Under the pieces are notes generated by a model, which was given only the letters and a program-made list of their open reading frames with translations, ran no database searches and was not told the origin of the DNA. A program made the position numbers and the translations under genes. A DNA stretch of 64,000 bases from Cyclobacteriaceae bacterium (GTDB lineage Bacteria > Bacteroidota > Bacteroidia > Cytophagales > Cyclobacteriaceae), in contig CATQIH010000012.1 in the NCBI GenBank assembly GCA_958296015.1, positions 42,501-106,500 of the forward strand, given 5' to 3'. Below are positions 28,561 to 36,817 of this stretch, in pieces (the first letter of the stretch is position 1; each line of letters opens with the position of its first letter).

Positions 28561-31500
28561 CTATCGCAGAATATACAGTTTGCCAAAGCCATGCTTGAAG
28601 GCTTTATCGGCAGAAGTTTCGCGGTGGTCTATCTCTTTGCCACCCTGGCGTACAGCTACTCGGTAGAGATATACGCCATTGGCCAGTTGGTCGCCAAACT
28701 CATCGCGTCCATCCCAGGCATATGAGGTCATGTTGTTGCCAATGCGGATGGGGCCGATTTCATCCTGGGTGATCTCCCGCACAATCTTGCCGCTCACCGT
28801 CATGATCTGAATCTTGAGCTGGTCAGGAATGTCCGAACCGGTCAGGGTGAACACAAAGCGCGTGCTGGTGGAGAATGGGTTGGGGTACGGGTAAAAGTTG
28901 GTAATCGTAGAAGCATTGATGACTTCAAAATTTATAGCATAAGGTTCTGCACCGGAGGCATTGCCACTGGCATCGCTGGCTTGTACGCTTAGGGTGTATA
29001 TGCCATCTTCCAGCGGGTCGGGTTGGTAGCTAACCTTGAAGGGCTGGTCTTCCGTAGCAGGCGTCCAGCTCACCTGCGGACTGCCTAGGTCTATGCGCTT
29101 GCGGTGGCTGCTCATGGTTCTGGCGTTGCTTGCTGAGGCAGTTTCTTCACTTTCTGCTTTGCTCAGGTAAATATCAATGCCAGTAGTATCTTGTTTGAAC
29201 CGGTAAAGATTTTCATCCCGCAGCTCCATTGTGATCAGCGGGTTGGGTGCCACAATATCGCCATCCATGATGTAGATACCATTAAAAGTCACATCGATGA
29301 CCGGATTTGTCTTATCTGCTTTCACCGTCAGAAAGTCTGCCAGTCTTAGCTGGTTGTTATCGTATGCCTGCTCTCTGAGAATGCCGGGATTCACATTGAC
29401 CCGTAGATCGCTGACGCCGGCTTTGCCTAGGGTGTTCACCGGTATACGGAAGCTGACTGTATCGCCACTGCCTGCGGGAGCAATTTTGAATGTATCTGCT
29501 AAAGTTGTTTTGTTTTGCCGGTGATCGTAAGCGTATGCTACGGTGAGAGAATCTGAGAAGGCTACATCTGCTATATTGTAAAAACTAAAAATAGCTTCTT
29601 CCGACTGCCCTTCCTGTAGGTTACGCCTGGTGCTCTGGTTGGCAGGCATGAGTGTGACACCTTCTGGTACGCCGGTATATACGGCCAGCCATTTCTCAAG
29701 TTGTACCGGAGTCAGATTGGTTTTGTCTGTTGCAAAAAGCTTCAGATGCAGATAAGGATATTGCGCGGCGTCTACCTGCGAAATGTCTACATTTGGCGTG
29801 CCTGCAATATCTTCATACAAGATGGTTTGTACGCCCGACAAGCTTTCAGCCACTACTTGAAGGGTTACTTCATCGGTACTTTCTATGTCTGTAAGGCGGT
29901 GTTGCAGAGAAACCCAGCTCGATGCCGGTCCGATTCTCCTGGAGAAGATAGTGCCTGAACTATAGCGGCTGCTGATATTTTCCTGCAACGAAATCTGCTG
30001 CTCTGTCACGGGTAACCCGCCATCAGGAGCAGCCCGCAATACCGTGGCACTGCCCGGTGCGCCTCCCTTCCTACCCAGAATGATTAGAGGCTCGCCATTC
30101 TGTAGGCCGGTCACCTCTACAGGTGCAACGCCTATGTCTGCCAGTTTTTCCAACGTAACTGCCTGCCAGCTTTCAAACTCTGCTGTACCAATGGTGAAAA
30201 TCAGTACGGCATCACCTTCTTTCACACCGTCAATGTATGTTTCCAGCATCCCCTTAGTGTTTACCTGCTGGTTGCTGAGGGTATTGACTACCTGCGGCAA
30301 GGGTCCGCAATTGTTGGGGTCCAGGTCGTCAAATCCATTGGGTGGAATACCCAGATAAGGGCGCAACGACTCTTTTTCAAAGGCCACACCGTTGATAGAA
30401 TTGTCGCGGCACTTGATGGCAGATACCGTAGAGAACAAAAACTGCTTGCCACTGATAGACAACTGCGGATAGCTGACCGTTTCGTTGCCGCCATACGTGG
30501 TCATATCTATGGCGATGCTGGTTTCCTCGAAGCTCCACCAGCCATGGTCGTTGCTTAGCTGTGAGAGGCTATTCTGCTGCAACTGTGCCGGTTGAATCTG
30601 TGCCCATCCTTTGCCACTGTTGCCAATATACGTAAACGAGTGCTGCGACCAGGCATCTATTTCTCCTTCCCTGGGTTCGGCAAATTTAGTGCGCCAGTAG
30701 TATACGGTACTATCTGCTACCACGGGCAAGGTAAGCGGCCAGGTAGCCAGTGACACCGCCTCTTTGCTGAATGTTTGCTTTACCGGACTATCAAAAGCTG
30801 CCGACGTGTCTGCTTCAAACAGGAAGGTGCGGCGTTGCTGTTCTTCCAGTGCTCCCTGTAGGTTGCCTGGCTGCACCTGGAGCAACACATTGGCCTGGTT
30901 TGCCATGGCATAGTTGTATGGGAGCAGGTTGACGGTTCCACCCAGAGGCATGTTATATTCCAGGGTTGCGCGGTTGTTGTTGTCGCTGAGTTCATCCAGC
31001 GAGTCGGGGCTATCCAGCACTACTTCAAAGCGGTTGATGCCGTAAGCTTCTGCCTTGGGCAGATCGTCCTGGCTGTCTTTGATCACAAACTGGAGTGTAT
31101 CTTCATACGCAATGGCAGGAAAAGCCACCGGCCCATAGCTGATGACTTTCCCATTTGTCAGCGTGCGGTTCACACTGACGCGAAGTGAATCGGAAGTGAC
31201 AGTACCATAGTTTCTGACGATAACATCAATGGCAAAGGAATCGCTGTAGGCCGTGACGGGCTGGTCGGTGAGAGAGGCTACCGAGAGGTTGTTGTTGCTG
31301 GTGCCGTAGTCTATCTTGCTTCTGCCAAAAAGTCGCACAGCAGGATCTCCCTGTAAGACCATCTGCTGAACATTGGTGGTATGTACCTCGTTGGCAGTTC
31401 CGCTAAATAGCTCTATGAAGCGTTTGTCTGTCTCTTTTTTGATATGTCCCAGAGAAGCATCTATGAAGGCACTGTCTTCGAAGGCAGTTTCATAGAAGCT

Positions 31501-33702
31501 GCCGGAATAGAGCTTTAGCATATTAGACAAGCCCTCGGCACTGTGCGCCAGTACGTTGAGTGCTCCTTTGTCGGGCGTGGCAATCCAGTCCTCTCCAAAG
31601 GTAAGGGTATTGCTATAAATATTGCCTGCGTTGCAGCCATTGACTAGAATGGTCGGATATTTCCCTTTGTTGTGGTATCCCAGTTCAGTATTAGATACAT
31701 ACCCGATCTCAATATCTGTGCGGATGATAGAGGAATGTCCGAAGAAAGTGATCAGTGCCAGTCCTTTGTTCACCTCGTCGGCAATGTTGATCAGTTCGGT
31801 AGCGTTGTTGGTGGTTTTGGACAAGGTAGATACTCTTCCGCCCAAGTAGTTGCCCGTCGCCTGGTCTTTGAACTGATCTACATAGATGGAAAACAGCTTC
31901 AATTCGTTGACTGTTACGCCTCCACTGAGGTGTACCAAGCGTTTTTTCCAAAGAGCCTCTCTGGTGCTTGAGGCATTGTAGTCCATCGCCAGGGGCCTAG
32001 ACTCCTGCTCTTTTACCTTATCTAGGTAAGCGGCTACTTCTGCTGCGTTGCGGGCAGCGATCCTGCCGGTAGGAATAGTCTCATGAACGCCGCTTTCGGC
32101 GAGTCCGGCAGTTAGCAACACATCGGAGCCAGGCATTCCACCTGTCATTACATAGTCGTGAACGGTAGCCAGCGTAGGGTCTGTCCGGTAATAGTTGTAG
32201 TTGACGGTAAGTCCTTTGCCGATGAGCAACAGGTATTCGGGATTGCCCTGCGTGAGCATATAGTCGGCAAAGTGCCGGATAGCCAGCGGCGATATATCGC
32301 CATAACTGAACTGGTCTATGAGCTGCTGCATGGTGACAACCTGGGTTGTGTAGCCTCCTCCGGCTGCCGACGACCGGTAGCTGGCATAAGCACTCACCGG
32401 ATCAGCATATTGCCCGGCGGCAAGCTGCATCTGTGCATGGCTGATCATCAGGAAGTTGGCCGCTGTGTTTACTTTGCTGAAGGTCACCTTTTTTACTACC
32501 ATATTGCTTTGGTAAGCTCCCAGAAACAACTTTCTGGCTACACCTGTATTGGGCACCACCGCATTCAGCTTACCGTTTGTCTGGCTAAAGCCAATATTGC
32601 CCACCTCATCCTGGCTGGTGATGTCCAGCAATACCGGCGACTGTGGTGCACCGGCAACGCTGATGAAAGATTTGCCCTGTACACTAGATGTAAGCTGAAG
32701 TACTTTGCTGTTTTCCTGGCTGGCATCTGTTGCCTGCGGATAGGTGAGCTTTATATAAGAAACCGATACATTATCAGCCCGCCCGTCGATGCCCTGTGGT
32801 GTGATACGCACGGTCAGTTGTCCGTTGCTGATGTCACTCCACTCAATGGTTTGGGTAATGCTGGCTATATCGTAATAACTGAAGCTGGCATCTTCCAGAG
32901 GACGCAGGGTGCTGTTGGAGCTTCCTACTCTCTGTACAGCTACTTTGTGCTGTTGGTTGTTGCGCCCGGTAAGCAGTATTTCCAGCTGAGGCTTGGGACC
33001 AGCGACATATTGTTTGTCGGCAGACAGGGTGTAATCTACTGAGCTGCCCTGCTGTATCCGTGGACCGGTCCAGCCTTCGGCATAGTCAAAATCACTCAAA
33101 TGGTTGTTGAGCGATGAACCAATAGGGTATTGCCTTCCCAGCGCATAGTCGCTGGTGAGTAGCAGTAGCTTTTCTTCCAGGTGATACGCTTCTGCCGGTA
33201 GTCCGCTCACGTTGTTTTCAGCAAAGGAGGCCATGCGTTTGCCGTTGGTGCCATCCAGTCGCCAGGTGAGAAAATAGCTTGCCGTGTCTGAATAGAGGTT
33301 GTAGTAAGGATGAGGCTGTGCTTCCGGGGTAATATAAAGGTTGGTCTCGCCAGCACCATCATTGCGCTGCCCGTAGAACACAACATAGTCTTGCGCATCG
33401 AAGCGAGCATCCTGCTGCCCCTGTAGGATGATCGCCTGCTCCTTGCCTCGAAAGAAGAGCTGTACTCGCCGCGGGTCTATGCTATTTACCGGAAACCCGG
33501 CTTGCAGCAGGGCGTTATAGTCCAGTTTGTAGATGCCATCCTGTGCTACGGAAATTTTGAAGTATGTCTGGCTGTAGTTGATCCATTCGTTGCCAAAACG
33601 CTGTCCATACGCAGCAGAAGAAAAGACACACAAACTGACAACAGCTACCCATACCATCACTGACTGCCCGGCTACAGACAGCCTTCGAGCATAACACGGC
33701 AT
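28561..33702 (-). CDS. type IX secretion sortase, PorU2-like
   Basis: A protein of 1,713 residues from the ATG at 33702, preferred because it precedes the signal peptide (VAVVSLCVFSSAAYG); a TTG further up overlaps the porV-like stop. In T9SS, PorU cleaves C-terminal sorting signals of cargo and attaches them to the surface. Peptidase C25 features are visible: His664 in FFGHSS and Cys698 in VNGCNAGN (counted from the TTG). Long repeated beta-domains follow. The C-terminus (YPYPNPFSTSTRFVFTL to YLYRVAVRQ) is itself a T9SS/FlgD-type sorting domain. Length exceeds classical PorU (about 1,100-1,300) and fits the longer PorU2 group. It is co-oriented with a PorV-like gene. Confidence 0.85.
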   Translation of the reverse strand: MPCYARRLSVAGQSVMVWVAVVSLCVFSSAAYGQRFGNEWINYSQTYFKISVAQDGIYKLDYNALLQAGFPVNSIDPRRVQLFFRGKEQAIILQGQQDARFDAQDYVVFYGQRNDGAGETNLYITPEAQPHPYYNLYSDTASYFLTWRLDGTNGKRMASFAENNVSGLPAEAYHLEEKLLLLTSDYALGRQYPIGSSLNNHLSDFDYAEGWTGPRIQQGSSVDYTLSADKQYVAGPKPQLEILLTGRNNQQHKVAVQRVGSSNSTLRPLEDASFSYYDIASITQTIEWSDISNGQLTVRITPQGIDGRADNVSVSYIKLTYPQATDASQENSKVLQLTSSVQGKSFISVAGAPQSPVLLDITSQDEVGNIGFSQTNGKLNAVVPNTGVARKLFLGAYQSNMVVKKVTFSKVNTAANFLMISHAQMQLAAGQYADPVSAYASYRSSAAGGGYTTQVVTMQQLIDQFSYGDISPLAIRHFADYMLTQGNPEYLLLIGKGLTVNYNYYRTDPTLATVHDYVMTGGMPGSDVLLTAGLAESGVHETIPTGRIAARNAAEVAAYLDKVKEQESRPLAMDYNASSTREALWKKRLVHLSGGVTVNELKLFSIYVDQFKDQATGNYLGGRVSTLSKTTNNATELINIADEVNKGLALITFFGHSSIIRTDIEIGYVSNTELGYHNKGKYPTILVNGCNAGNIYSNTLTFGEDWIATPDKGALNVLAHSAEGLSNMLKLYSGSFYETAFEDSAFIDASLGHIKKETDKRFIELFSGTANEVHTTNVQQMVLQGDPAVRLFGRSKIDYGTSNNNLSVASLTDQPVTAYSDSFAIDVIVRNYGTVTSDSLRVSVNRTLTNGKVISYGPVAFPAIAYEDTLQFVIKDSQDDLPKAEAYGINRFEVVLDSPDSLDELSDNNNRATLEYNMPLGGTVNLLPYNYAMANQANVLLQVQPGNLQGALEEQQRRTFLFEADTSAAFDSPVKQTFSKEAVSLATWPLTLPVVADSTVYYWRTKFAEPREGEIDAWSQHSFTYIGNSGKGWAQIQPAQLQQNSLSQLSNDHGWWSFEETSIAIDMTTYGGNETVSYPQLSISGKQFLFSTVSAIKCRDNSINGVAFEKESLRPYLGIPPNGFDDLDPNNCGPLPQVVNTLSNQQVNTKGMLETYIDGVKEGDAVLIFTIGTAEFESWQAVTLEKLADIGVAPVEVTGLQNGEPLIILGRKGGAPGSATVLRAAPDGGLPVTEQQISLQENISSRYSSGTIFSRRIGPASSWVSLQHRLTDIESTDEVTLQVVAESLSGVQTILYEDIAGTPNVDISQVDAAQYPYLHLKLFATDKTNLTPVQLEKWLAVYTGVPEGVTLMPANQSTRRNLQEGQSEEAIFSFYNIADVAFSDSLTVAYAYDHRQNKTTLADTFKIAPAGSGDTVSFRIPVNTLGKAGVSDLRVNVNPGILREQAYDNNQLRLADFLTVKADKTNPVIDVTFNGIYIMDGDIVAPNPLITMELRDENLYRFKQDTTGIDIYLSKAESEETASASNARTMSSHRKRIDLGSPQVSWTPATEDQPFKVSYQPDPLEDGIYTLSVQASDASGNASGAEPYAINFEVINASTITNFYPYPNPFSTSTRFVFTLTGSDIPDQLKIQIMTVSGKIVREITQDEIGPIRIGNNMTSYAWDGRDEFGDQLANGVYLYRVAVRQGGKEIDHRETSADKAFKHGFGKLYILR

Positions 33703-33709
33703 ATGCTTA

Positions 33710-34793
33710 TTATTTGTGTTCACCAAAGCTTACTTTTAGAGAGAAAACATGAGAATAGAGCGATGCCGACTGGTCTCCTATGTCGGTAAGTGCATAGTCC
33801 AGCACTACCTGGTTGATACGCACACCCAGTCCGAAGTTGGGCTGATAGGTGCGATACGTGTTTCCGTCAAAGTTTTTCACGTCCTGCACGTCACCGGCAC
33901 CCAGCCTTACAAATACGGTGCGCAGGTAGTCTAGCTCTATCCCTACGGAAGGATCTACCGATACCAGGCTGGATTTCAGCAGTACGTTCCTTTTACCATC
34001 GAAGGTCATCATCAGGTCGGCAGTTGCCAGCACACCTATTTTATGATCCCAGAACCTAACCAGGCGGCCCACGCCCAGCGATGCACGGGGCAATGTAAGT
34101 TCTATAGAATTTTCAGGGATACGGTTACCGGTTTGGGTATACACATCCGCTACTAGCGAAGCGTTGTGCGACCAGGCATTGAACGTGCCGGTGATGTCAT
34201 ACAGCATCAGCCCTGCCTGCCAGTTGTTGTGCGCATAGCGGGCCGCAGCATCCAGGCCAAAGCCCCATGCATTGGCAAAACTGCCTACCGTGCGGTGAAT
34301 CACTTTGAAGTTGGTGCCCAGGGCTCAGGCCCTGTAGCCACGATGTTTTGTGTGCATAAGAAAAGAGAAAGGCATAGTCGGCGGCAGAGAAGAACCGGAT
34401 GTTGTCGTAGTTGATTCTTCCGTTGGCATCATATAGGAACCGGGTGTCGGGGATGTTGTCTACGGCAAAGCGCAGCAGTGATACGCCCAGCGTGCTGGAA
34501 GAGTCTATCTTGGCGGCAAAGCTTATATAGTCATACTGGGCGATGCCTGCAAAGTATTCGGCATGCATCAGGGAAGCTTCGTATGGGCGGGTGAGGCTGG
34601 TAAGGCCGGCGGGGTTCCAGTAACCAGCGGTTACGTCGCTGGCAATGGCTGTTTGTGTGCCTGCCATGCCCAGGGCACGCGCGCCTGCTCCTATCGCCAG
34701 GAATTCGTTGCTATATTTGGGCGTGCTGATCTGTGCAGATGCCTGGTACATCTGTAACAAAAAGAACATGGCCAGTCCTGCAACTCGCTTCAT
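33710..34793 (-). pseudogene. PorV/PorQ-family outer-membrane protein, one frameshift
   Basis: About 360 residues if repaired. The N-terminal signal peptide (MKRVAGLAMFFLLQMYQASAQ) is followed by AIGAGARALGMAGTQTAIASDVTAGYWNPAGL, the hallmark of PorV/PorQ barrel proteins related to FadL. Strands and a C-terminal aromatic-rich end (SLYSHVFSLKVSFGEHK) fit a 14-strand barrel. The frame breaks at 34321-34323, where AGCCCTGGG should read AGCCTGGG; with one base removed the sequence reads GLSLGTNFKVIHRTVGS and continues to the end. PorV shuttles cargo to PorU, so adjacency to the sortase fits. The break lies in a homopolymer, so an assembly error is likely. Confidence 0.8.
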
Positions 34794-34892
34794 TCACGTG
34801 TGGTTTAGAGGTCAATAGACAGGCAACCTACTCACCCACCACGAATTATACAAGTGCAGGCATCAACCTGCCGCAAAGGATCATGTAAGGTT

Positions 34893-35264
34893 TTATATGG
34901 TTTTCCCTTTAGGCACCGTATCCTTTTGAGTAGCACCCTGCTCCCGCAATATCTTTTCGAGTTCTTTGAAGCTATACACCTTGCCGGTTTTGAAGTTGCG
35001 TATCTCCTGCTGATCAAAGTTGAAGTACAAGCCTGTAGCCGGGTCTATATAGTAATGTGGCTCCCCGGTTTCGGGGTTGGTACTGAAAGCACTGATGCCT
35101 TTCAGGTTGGGCATGTTGAAAGGGCTTGTGTCTGGTTTCAGGTTGGGCATATTGTGTTCGGGCCGTCGACTTGGCATGATCTGGGGTTTATGCTGGGCAT
35201 ACATATCGTTACCGAACAACACAACGCATAAACATGCACAGCAACATAGGATGATGGCTTTCAT
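34893..35264 (-). CDS. small exported protein of unknown function
   Basis: A 123-residue protein with a signal peptide (residues 1-24: MKAIILCCCACLCVVLFGND). The mature part contains a duplicated NMPNLK pair (HNMPNLKPDTSPFNMPNLKG) and a segment HYYIDPATGLYFNFDQQ. No catalytic motif or membrane segment is seen beyond the signal. It lies on the same strand as, and about 100 bases upstream of, the PorV-like gene, so a link to the secretion genes is possible but unproven. Confidence 0.6.
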   Translation of the reverse strand: MKAIILCCCACLCVVLFGNDMYAQHKPQIMPSRRPEHNMPNLKPDTSPFNMPNLKGISAFSTNPETGEPHYYIDPATGLYFNFDQQEIRNFKTGKVYSFKELEKILREQGATQKDTVPKGKTI

Positions 35265-35356
35265 CGTATTTTACTTTTATGGTGGTCAAAAAGGTTAATG
35301 CTCCTGTTAATATACGAAAACCCGGAGAATACGCATACAGAATGGCTATAAAAAAG

Positions 35357-35436
35357 CGGGACGCGTAGTCCGGGACGCGTAGTCACAGACTTGCTTCTGT
35401 TTAAAGACTTCAAAGCTTCAGATGCAATCTGAAGCT
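35357..35436. repeat. 14-bp tandem repeat plus GCTTCAG palindrome
   Basis: Two direct copies of the 14-mer CGGGACGCGTAGTC (35357-35384) are followed by CACAGACTT and then a palindrome with arms AGCTTCAG / CTGAAGCT and inner ATGCAAT (35414-35436). The same order recurs at 36487-36589 with the 14-mer ending CAGTC, and the palindrome alone recurs near 56.6 kb. Confidence 0.75.
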
Positions 35437-35446
35437 AGAGGTGGGT

Positions 35447-35661
35447 GCTATGGATAGTCAACATACATAAATTGAGCATCCATACAAGTATTATGGGTAG
35501 TTAACACCATCGAATCGAGTGTCCATACAGGTGTTATGGGTGTTCGATACGATCGAATCGAGTAGCCATATAGATATTATGGATGGTCAATACACATGCG
35601 TTGGGTATCCATTCAGGTGCTATGCGTGCTCGATACACTTGTGTTGGGGATCAACCAAAGT
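35447..35661. repeat. 43-bp tandem array, five copies
   Basis: Units start at 35447, 35490, 35533, 35576 and 35619, exactly 43 bases apart. Each begins with a variant of GCTATGGATAGTC or ATTATGGGTAGTT and contains TACA..GAATCGAGTGTCCAT or TACA..GTTGGGTATCCAT. The copies are diverged but in strict register. The array lies upstream of a hypothetical gene starting at 35769. Confidence 0.8.
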
Positions 35662-35768
35662 CTCTTGAAAGGCCAACTTCATTGCACAGGTAATAAAACG
35701 GCTGTTTGTGCATATAGCATTTCCTTTGAATGTGTTTTATTGTACTCAAATGAATAACCCAATAATGT

Positions 35769-36478
35769 ATGATCACTTATTCTACTACCAAACTGGTTGA
35801 GTCAGTACAGATTACACTGTATGGCCTTACCACGAACGAAGACTTGCGGCAACAAATGGAAGCATATGGCTTCACCAAAGAACAGGTGCAGCAGGGTATG
35901 GATTTGCTCAATGATGTACAAGCCGTTTTAAAGGTTAGAGACCAGCACAATGATGTGGCACGCGAACTATCATTACAGATCAATCAGGACATTGATGCTG
36001 CGTATAGTTTGTTTAGAAGGCATGTGTCTACTATCAAATACATCTTCCGCGATAAGCCTCATATTGTCCAGTCGCTGAATGTGCAGAAAGTGCTGGGCAA
36101 AAAGTGGAAATGGATACCCCAGGCACTGTATTTCTATAATAAAGCGCCTGTGTATGTGGAAAAGCTTAACCTGTTTGAAGCCGACGAGCAATGGCAACAA
36201 AACCAGGCAGCCACCCAGGCACTGCTGTCTTGAGAATGCAGCGACTGAGGAAAAAAGCAGACAGCGAAAATAGCACACAAGTGAAAGACCAGGCCGTTGA
36301 AGCACTGAACTACTGGTACAGTGACTTTCGCAGAATTGCCCGTACGGCATTCCACTATACCCCGAAGGTTCTTGAAGCTTTTGGGTATCATTGTGCCTTC
36401 CTCCCGCAAAAACCGCATACCATCTTCTACCCCCAAATGCTACTCCTAGTGATGATACACCCCCAACAGCTTAGGTAA
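35769..36478 (+). pseudogene. hypothetical helical protein, two frameshifts
   Basis: About 235 residues if two single-base insertions are ignored. The first part (154 residues from ATG 35769) is soluble and helical, with segments YGFTKEQVQQGMDLL and DIDAAYSLFRRHVS. Near 36227-36233 the frame shifts by one base to LENAATEEKS, and near 36267 by one more to NSTQVKDQAVEALNYWYSDFRRIAR. Related Bacteroidota proteins end with a WYSDFxxIARxAL segment. No function is known. The two insertions lie at or beside short homopolymers. The last 40 codons no longer look conserved. Confidence 0.6.
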
Positions 36479-36486
36479 CTCAAGTT

Positions 36487-36589
36487 CGGGACGCGCAGTC
36501 CGGGACGCGCAGTCCGGGACGCGCAGTCCAAGAGATGCGTAAGTCACAGACTTTCTTTTATTTGAGGGCTTCAGATGCAATCTGAAGCC
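36487..36589. repeat. three 14-mers and a GCTTCAG palindrome
   Basis: Three exact copies of CGGGACGCGCAGTC (36487-36528), then AGTCACAGACTTTCTT and the palindrome GGCTTCAG-ATGCAAT-CTGAAGC (36567-36589). It matches the element at 35357-35436 in order and composition and differs by one substitution per 14-mer. Confidence 0.8.
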
Positions 36590-36660
36590 AGGGGGAAGTG
36601 GAGTTGTGAGAATTGGTTATTCATTTCGCTTCACAGTGCCCCCTGCCCCCATCACCCTCC

Positions 36661-36752
36661 CAGGTCTGTGTCTCCACAGACCTGATGACAAATAAAGACC
36701 TTTCCTCTTCTCAGGTCTGTGAGGACCGCGTCCCGGCGGTGGCACAGACCTG
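36661..36752. repeat. two palindromes with AGGTCT arms
   Basis: The first (36661-36684) is the 24-nt design with arm CAGGTCT, core GTGTCTCCAC and complementary arm. The second (36712-36752) has the same arms but a long core, GTGAGGACCGCG then TCCCGGCGGTGGCAC, which resembles the long core at 12.1 kb. They lie between the broken hypothetical gene and the convergent SerB-SerA gene, within a gap of about 340 bases. Confidence 0.8.
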
Positions 36753-36817
36753 GGGTTGGGTAAATCCGGCGGAACTAGACTCACAAATCTATGCGCTACA
36801 TCGTATAGTGTCGCAGC

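Noticed and set aside
32158-33042. A 294-residue plus-strand gene opposite the sortase
   Set aside because: It lies wholly antisense to a well-supported 5 kb gene and has no recognisable domain; long shadow frames are common in genes of this composition.
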